Shown here: piece by piece, positions 59,669 through 64,000 of the stretch | How the letters are laid out: each line of letters begins with the position of its first letter | Position numbering within the stretch: position 1 is the stretch's first letter | DNA from: Hirsutella rhossiliensis | Taxonomy: Eukaryota > Ascomycota > Sordariomycetes > Hypocreales > Ophiocordycipitaceae | Direction: 5' to 3' | NCBI RefSeq assembly: GCF_020360975.1 | Contig: NW_025408684.1 | Location: 806,001 to 870,000, forward strand | DNA: 64,000 nt | The notes under the pieces: generated by a model | Told to the model about the DNA's origin: nothing | The model's input: the letters and a program-made list of their open reading frames with translations, nothing else | Database searches by the model: none | Made by a program: the position numbers and the translations under genes

Positions 59669-59999
59669 AGGCAACGTCAAGCACTAGTGAATGACATTAT
59701 CTTTATGGTGAAGGCACACGTTGACTGAATCATCTCTAGAGCGAGCTGGATGGGAAGGACTCGTGAAATACGCCGGGTGCTGAGTCACCAGCCCGTGACC
59801 ATATTTCTACGGCTGCGAACGTGGATGTGACACGACTACATAAGTGTCGACTTGCTCACATTGCAGAACTGGCGAATGTCTCGGGAAAAGAACACATAAT
59901 CAACGTGCTCGTGCACACCACGTGTGCGTTGACCACCGGTACACGTCGTGTCATGTCGTTTCGCGAGGTACGAAGATGGAAAGTGTAAGCTTGCCCCTT
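59669..59999. other. Convergent intergenic region (SPX-RING / cystathionine gamma-synthase)
   Basis: 331 bp between two facing stop codons, balanced composition, no gene-like frame and no repeat recognised. Confidence 0.55.
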
Positions 60000-61989
60000 C
60001 TATTTGCTCCGCTTATGAGGCCCGTCGAGGGATTCATCTATTCCTCGTGGCCATCCGACCGCTACCTCTGCGACCCGCAGTGCGTCACTGAACGTGGATT
60101 GAAGTGTCTCTGTTTCTTCCAGGCCGACGCTGACGCGAATAAGATCCGCGTCGACGCCGTATTGTGCTGCCCACGATAATTCTTGATAGTGTGCCAAGAG
60201 GACATAGGGGGAGCACAGTGTGAAGTTGGTGCCCAGGCTAGGCCCTTTGGCAATATCCATGGCGTCGTAAAAGGCCTGTGCCTGCTCTCGATGCTTGAAG
60301 ACGATGGAGAGCAGGCCGCCATAACCGCCCTTGGGCAGGCGACGGGCATCATAGTGGTTCCTGGACGGGTTGAGCTTGGGGTAGAACAGGCTTTTGACAA
60401 GGTGATGATCACGCAGGATTTCGCAGATGGCCTCGGCGTTGGCGTTCATACGATCTACCCGGACCAAGAAGTCCCGGCTGTTTCTCTCCATGACAACGAT
60501 GTCTTCGCCCCAATACGTGTCCTCGTATACTTCGTCGTGCATGGCCTTCTTGAGCGCTCCGTAGTATCTGCTCTCTGGGTTGAGGACGGTGCTCCCTCCC
60601 ATGACGTTGGAGTCTCCCGAGAATATCTTGGTGAGACTGCTGACGACGATGTCTGCGAGCGGGAGCACATTGATGTTGGCAAAGGTTCCAATCGTCTCGT
60701 CGACCACGATGGCGAAATCATACTGGTCGGCTAGCTTGCGAATACGCTCTAGGTCGGGACAGGCGAGGAGGGGATTCCCTGGAAACTCACAAAAGAGAGC
60801 GAGATAACGCTGGCCGGACCGTAGAAGCCTTTCCAGATCGTCCAGTTCCGCCAATGAGCCGTTGCCATAGAACTTGCATCCGGGCCCAAATTTTTGAAGA
60901 ATCTTGAGCGAGTCAACGTAAGGGAAGCCAAAACTGACGCTCTCAATCTGCCCTCGAGCCGCCAGCAGGGCGCGGTGGGCGTTGAATATGGCGTTCATGC
61001 CCGAGGGAAACAGATACACATCGCCCTCATCGAGGCTCTGTACGCCCCTGGAGCTGGACATGACTGGTTGCGGTGGAAGTTCATGACGCAGATCAACCTC
61101 GTGTGTGAGGAGGCCAGCGATACGTCGACGGATGGCCGACCTGGCTCGCTCCACCAAGGTCAGATCGAGATTGCGCCCAAAGCGTTCCTCAAGGAACCGA
61201 GAGCTTTCCTGGAAGTCGTCAGTGTTGCGCGACTGGAGAGGTCCAGGAATCGTCGACGAAGAGGTAGCATCGATGGACGCGAGCCGTTGGTACCGCTTCG
61301 GGCCGCGCAGCAGCCACTTTTGAGCATTATGGGCGAGCTGTGAGCTGGGTGCCGGAATAAGTCTCTGATCCTTGAAAAGACTGTGGCAGAATTCCGCTTT
61401 GCGACTGGAGACGCCGTCGCCTGTGTGCTGCCAATACTGCTTGGCGATGACAAAGGCCTGCTGCGGAAGTAAGACGGCAGATATGGTGGGCGAAAGCTGT
61501 TTCAGTAATGGAGAAAGGACCTTCGAGGCATCCAAGACGAGATGCACCGTGTCAAGGCGCGCCGCGAGGTCGGCTGGGGTGCGTTGCCGAACAAAATCAA
61601 GGCATCGCCTGGCTGCCACAGGTGTTGGGAATAGCATAGCCTGGCAGCCGGCCTGACCATGGGCTGCCGCAATGTCTCGTGCCAGACCATCTATGTTCTT
61701 GTGGATGAAGAAGCTGGGAATGGTTTAGTGATGACGTGGAGGGTACTGGAACGGATTGTTGCCATACCGAGGGTAGCCCGTGGTCATCCGACCGACGACC
61801 CATTCCTGGCCTTCCTCATAGCCAATGTTCGACTGCCATGTTGGCAGAGAGACGCTCAAGGCCTTTTACAATGCACCGATAGGGGAGGAGTGAGACGATC
61901 AGCTATGGAAAACGGAGCATATTCCGGGGAAGCTTACATACGTGTGAAGTGTCTGGAGGTATGGACTCCCCTAGCGAGATGGAAGGCAT
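60000..61989 (-). CDS. STR2: Cystathionine gamma-synthase-like PLP enzyme
   Basis: Three exons on the minus strand: 61989-61942, 61862-61768 and 61713-60000; introns of 79 bp (GTATGT...AAAAG) and 54 bp (GTATGG...CCCAG, ACTAAAC branch point). The product is 618 aa. The start [16 protein letters not shown] joined to ALSVSLPTW matches the N-terminal extension of fungal cystathionine gamma-synthases. After a family-specific N-terminal domain (about 1-190) comes the Cys/Met-metabolism PLP fold: [43 protein letters not shown], and the Schiff-base lysine K410 in [19 protein letters not shown]. The enzyme makes cystathionine from cysteine and an O-acylhomoserine in the transsulfuration pathway. Substrate choice within this family is not certain from motifs alone. 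The upstream exons are needed: the large exon alone lacks the first 70 or so residues. Confidence 0.9.
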
Positions 61990-62563
61990 GGCCAAGAAGG
62001 AGTTGTGCGCGGCCGAGGACAGGGCGCTCGGGGTAGCGATTGAGGGCAGACAGTAAATACTGCGAGAGAAAAAGAGCCTCGCCGACAGCGTGCGACGACA
62101 CACGCTTTGTCGTGACACCGGGCCAGTCTAGTGGCTGAGTGGGTCGAGGTGGCTAGGCTGTGGCTGGGCTCTGGAAGAAGCCTGTTCCACGCACCGAGAG
62201 AATGGCAGCCAAAGCTTTTCCAGTGTATTACAAAATACCGGTAATTATCCCGGTCCCAGTTCATTCTCAAAATAATTCAACTGCTACAAAACTGCGAGAT
62301 CAATGCTCTCTAAACCAAACAGCCCACCTTGTCGAGCGCGCATCCATCTACCAAGCCAGACAGGACAATAACCTCGAACAATGTCCAGTTGCCTGCCCAT
62401 GCTAGACAGGCATGTCTCGCGGTCCTAAGCTCTGCAACCTCGCCTTGCCCCAACTCTGGACGCCAATGAATGTACAAGGAAAGCTCCCTCGTTCGAGTTC
62501 CCCGGTGTAGTGACGCTGCTTCTTGGTCCTCCTCATCCTGTGCAGTAGCATCGCCCTTGAACG
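61990..62563. promoter_or_regulatory. Promoter region of the cystathionine gamma-synthase gene
   Basis: 574 bp between the start of this minus-strand gene and the stop of the next minus-strand gene to the right. It therefore holds one promoter and one 3' UTR. Balanced composition; I see no reliable binding site or TATA box and no other gene. Confidence 0.5.
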
Positions 62564-64000
62564 CTAGCGATGCCTGCGGCTGCGACGACTGTTTTCAGCT
62601 CTGCTGCCTACACAGCTGATACTGTCACTGGGCGCAACACTGTCTATGTCGTCGTTCCAGTTGGCTTTGCTGCTACCAATATCGCTTGCGGGCAAAGGCA
62701 TTTCTCGCGCCGACACGTAGCTGGGGGGACGGCTGGCAGGCAGCGGAACTCGCCTTGCCGAAATGTGGCTGGGAGCCGCACTTACAGGAGGTGGAATCCG
62801 CCTGGCTGACACATAGCTCTGAGCCTTGGAGCTGCTAGGCGTCATGGGCTGCGTAGGTGCGGCTGCGAACCTGTTGGGCGAGACAAGGCTGCTGGCACGA
62901 CTCCGCCGTGTCCGCTCATGTTGCGTTGAGACTGGTTGGGATGCTCGGGACCGGGCCTGGTCAGACTCTCCCGGGAATTGATGAGCCTGGGCCGATACAT
63001 ACGACGACGGCTCGGGTTCGTAACTAGTCCAAGCAGCTCGAGAGCTGGCTGGTGCGTGGAACGACTGAGTGACTGGGCCGCGGTACACAGATGGTGCGTA
63101 AACGCTTTTCCGCTCATCGAACTCGGCCACAGGCAGCCGTGCTCGCTCTAGCGGTGCCTCGCTGCGGCTTCTTGCACTGGACACCTTGGGCGAGCGGCAG
63201 CTGCGCATATCGTGCATTGTCCGGGCACGAAAGGGGACACTGTTCGCGGTGGATTTATTGTCAGCCCGTTGACTGGCAGTCGAATGTTGGACGCCCTGGA
63301 CCAGGTAACGCTGCGATCGCAACTCCCCCCGGTCGGGTTTGCGGCCATAACTGTAGCCTTGCCTCGAGGCGGACGCGCCATTGTTCTCAGGATATGCAAA
63401 GCCGATCATGCGAGTGGCAGTCATTCTGTGGTCTTCTTGGTGATACTTGGGCTGCTCTGCAAGGGTGTTGCGAGGCAGTGCCCGAGGGTTCTCGACTTGT
63501 TGCCGACTCTGGTCGGCATCGTTATTATTTCGCGACACCATGCTATATGTCAGGGCAGCTCCAGCGGCCACGCCCAGCAGTGCGCCGACAACGGTGGATG
63601 CACTAATGCCCCCGGAGTTCTGAAGGGGCGCTGCTGATTTGGACGGTGGCGACACTGGCCTTCGACGGTGGGAGTCGTCGCCCGCGTCGACCCGACGGGG
63701 TATATGTTGACTGGTGTTTGAAGAGTGTGACGGGTGGGAAGCCAGAGGAGCGGCCGAGGAGGCGACGCTGTAGCTCCATTCGAGAATGCGGGAAGCCTCT
63801 CCTCGGCTTGAAGACGTTGGATGAACGGCAGAGCCGCTGTCCTGCATGGTACCCGGGGCAGGTCGAGGATCAGGATAGACAGCTTCCACTCGGTTTCCGT
63901 CCAAGTCCAGAACCGCGGCACGTACGACACCGCCGTCGCCGCCGTCTTCAATGAGCCCGATACGTTGCCCACGAGCTTGTCGCTGACCCAGACTATGCAG
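62564..64000 (-). CDS. Hypothetical Ser/Arg/Pro-rich protein with one membrane segment (3' part)
   Basis: The minus-strand frame ends with TAG at 62564 and is open to the window edge (reading LIEDGGDGGVVRAAVLDLDG near 63900-63955), so the start and possibly introns lie outside. At least 478 residues are visible. A single hydrophobic Gly/Ala-rich segment (ISASTVVGALLGVAAGAALTY, about 63540-63605) is followed by a long disordered, Ser/Arg-rich part. Near the C-terminus are three or four repeats of the pattern S-Y/H-V/I-S-A-R-x-x-P-L/P-P, then DDIDSVAPSDSISCVGSR and a basic end. I recognise it only as a conserved-looking fungal hypothetical protein and assign no function. The repeats and the acidic SVAPSDSIS motif could be protein-binding or phosphorylation sites (inference). 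Confidence 0.75.
   Translation of the reverse strand: MHSLGQRQARGQRIGLIEDGGDGGVVRAAVLDLDGNRVEAVYPDPRPAPGTMQDSGSAVHPTSSSRGEASRILEWSYSVASSAAPLASHPSHSSNTSQHIPRRVDAGDDSHRRRPVSPPSKSAAPLQNSGGISASTVVGALLGVAAGAALTYSMVSRNNNDADQSRQQVENPRALPRNTLAEQPKYHQEDHRMTATRMIGFAYPENNGASASRQGYSYGRKPDRGELRSQRYLVQGVQHSTASQRADNKSTANSVPFRARTMHDMRSCRSPKVSSARSRSEAPLERARLPVAEFDERKSVYAPSVYRGPVTQSFHAPASSRAAWTSYEPEPSSYVSAQAHQFPGESDQARSRASQPVSTQHERTRRSRASSLVSPNRFAAAPTQPMTPSSSKAQSYVSARRIPPPVSAAPSHISARRVPLPASRPPSYVSAREMPLPASDIGSSKANWNDDIDSVAPSDSISCVGSRAENSRRSRRHR

Noticed and set aside
60183..60734. Plus-strand gene of 183 codons
   Set aside because: It is antisense to the PLP domain of the cystathionine gamma-synthase, whose motifs and catalytic lysine are clear.

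Overview
The window is nuclear DNA of a filamentous ascomycete fungus. The genes have short introns (mostly 51-116 bp) with GTRNGT-like donors, CTRAC-like branch points and YAG acceptors. H2A and H2B are divergently arranged and carry introns. The repeats have the signature of repeat-induced point mutation (RIP): C-to-T and G-to-A changes on both strands, TpA excess, scarcity of CpA/TpG, and CAG/CAA/TGG codons turned into stops. Clusters of TAGGTACC-type motifs and the protein sequences suggest a Sordariomycete, possibly Hypocreales. The species cannot be named from the sequence.

There are three gene-rich islands of balanced base composition. Island 1 (about 15.65-24.5 kb) holds a G-patch/R3H protein (SQS1-like), histone H2B (-), histone H2A (+), a five-exon complex I LYR subunit (NDUFB9/B22 type, -) and the E2 subunit of 2-oxoglutarate dehydrogenase (KGD2, +). 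Island 2 (about 40.5-44.3 kb) holds a JJJ1/DNAJC21-type J protein (+) converging on the autophagy protease ATG4 (-). Island 3 (57.8 kb to the right edge) holds an SPX-RING protein (+), a cystathionine gamma-synthase (-) and the 3' part of a low-complexity membrane-anchored protein (-) that runs off the window.

The islands are separated by about 15, 16 and 13 kb of dead repeats. The main family is one Tad-like LINE of about 6 kb: ORF1 with CCHC knuckles, and ORF2 with APE endonuclease, reverse transcriptase, RNase H and a C-terminal Cys/His motif, ending in a TAA/A-rich tail. About ten copies or fragments lie in both orientations, nested, truncated, internally duplicated or deleted. Two near full-length copies form a giant inverted repeat (25.5-31.1 and 33.8-39.8 kb) around a RIP-degraded sequence with a ruined zinc knuckle. 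Other repeats are two 298-bp copies of a tRNA-derived SINE, a pogo/Fot1-type transposon, a second ORF1/gag-like remnant and a 252-bp (ATT)n microsatellite.

The genes do housekeeping jobs (chromatin, mitochondrial energy metabolism, ribosome biogenesis, autophagy, phosphate sensing, sulfur amino acids) and do not form a pathway cluster. The notable feature is how close RIP-mutated DNA lies to conserved genes. It begins within about 100-200 bp of four of them and seems to reach into the last codons of KGD2. I found no convincing undescribed molecular system. The unusual content is in the architecture of the repeats, a gene hidden in tiny exons, and the RIP borders.
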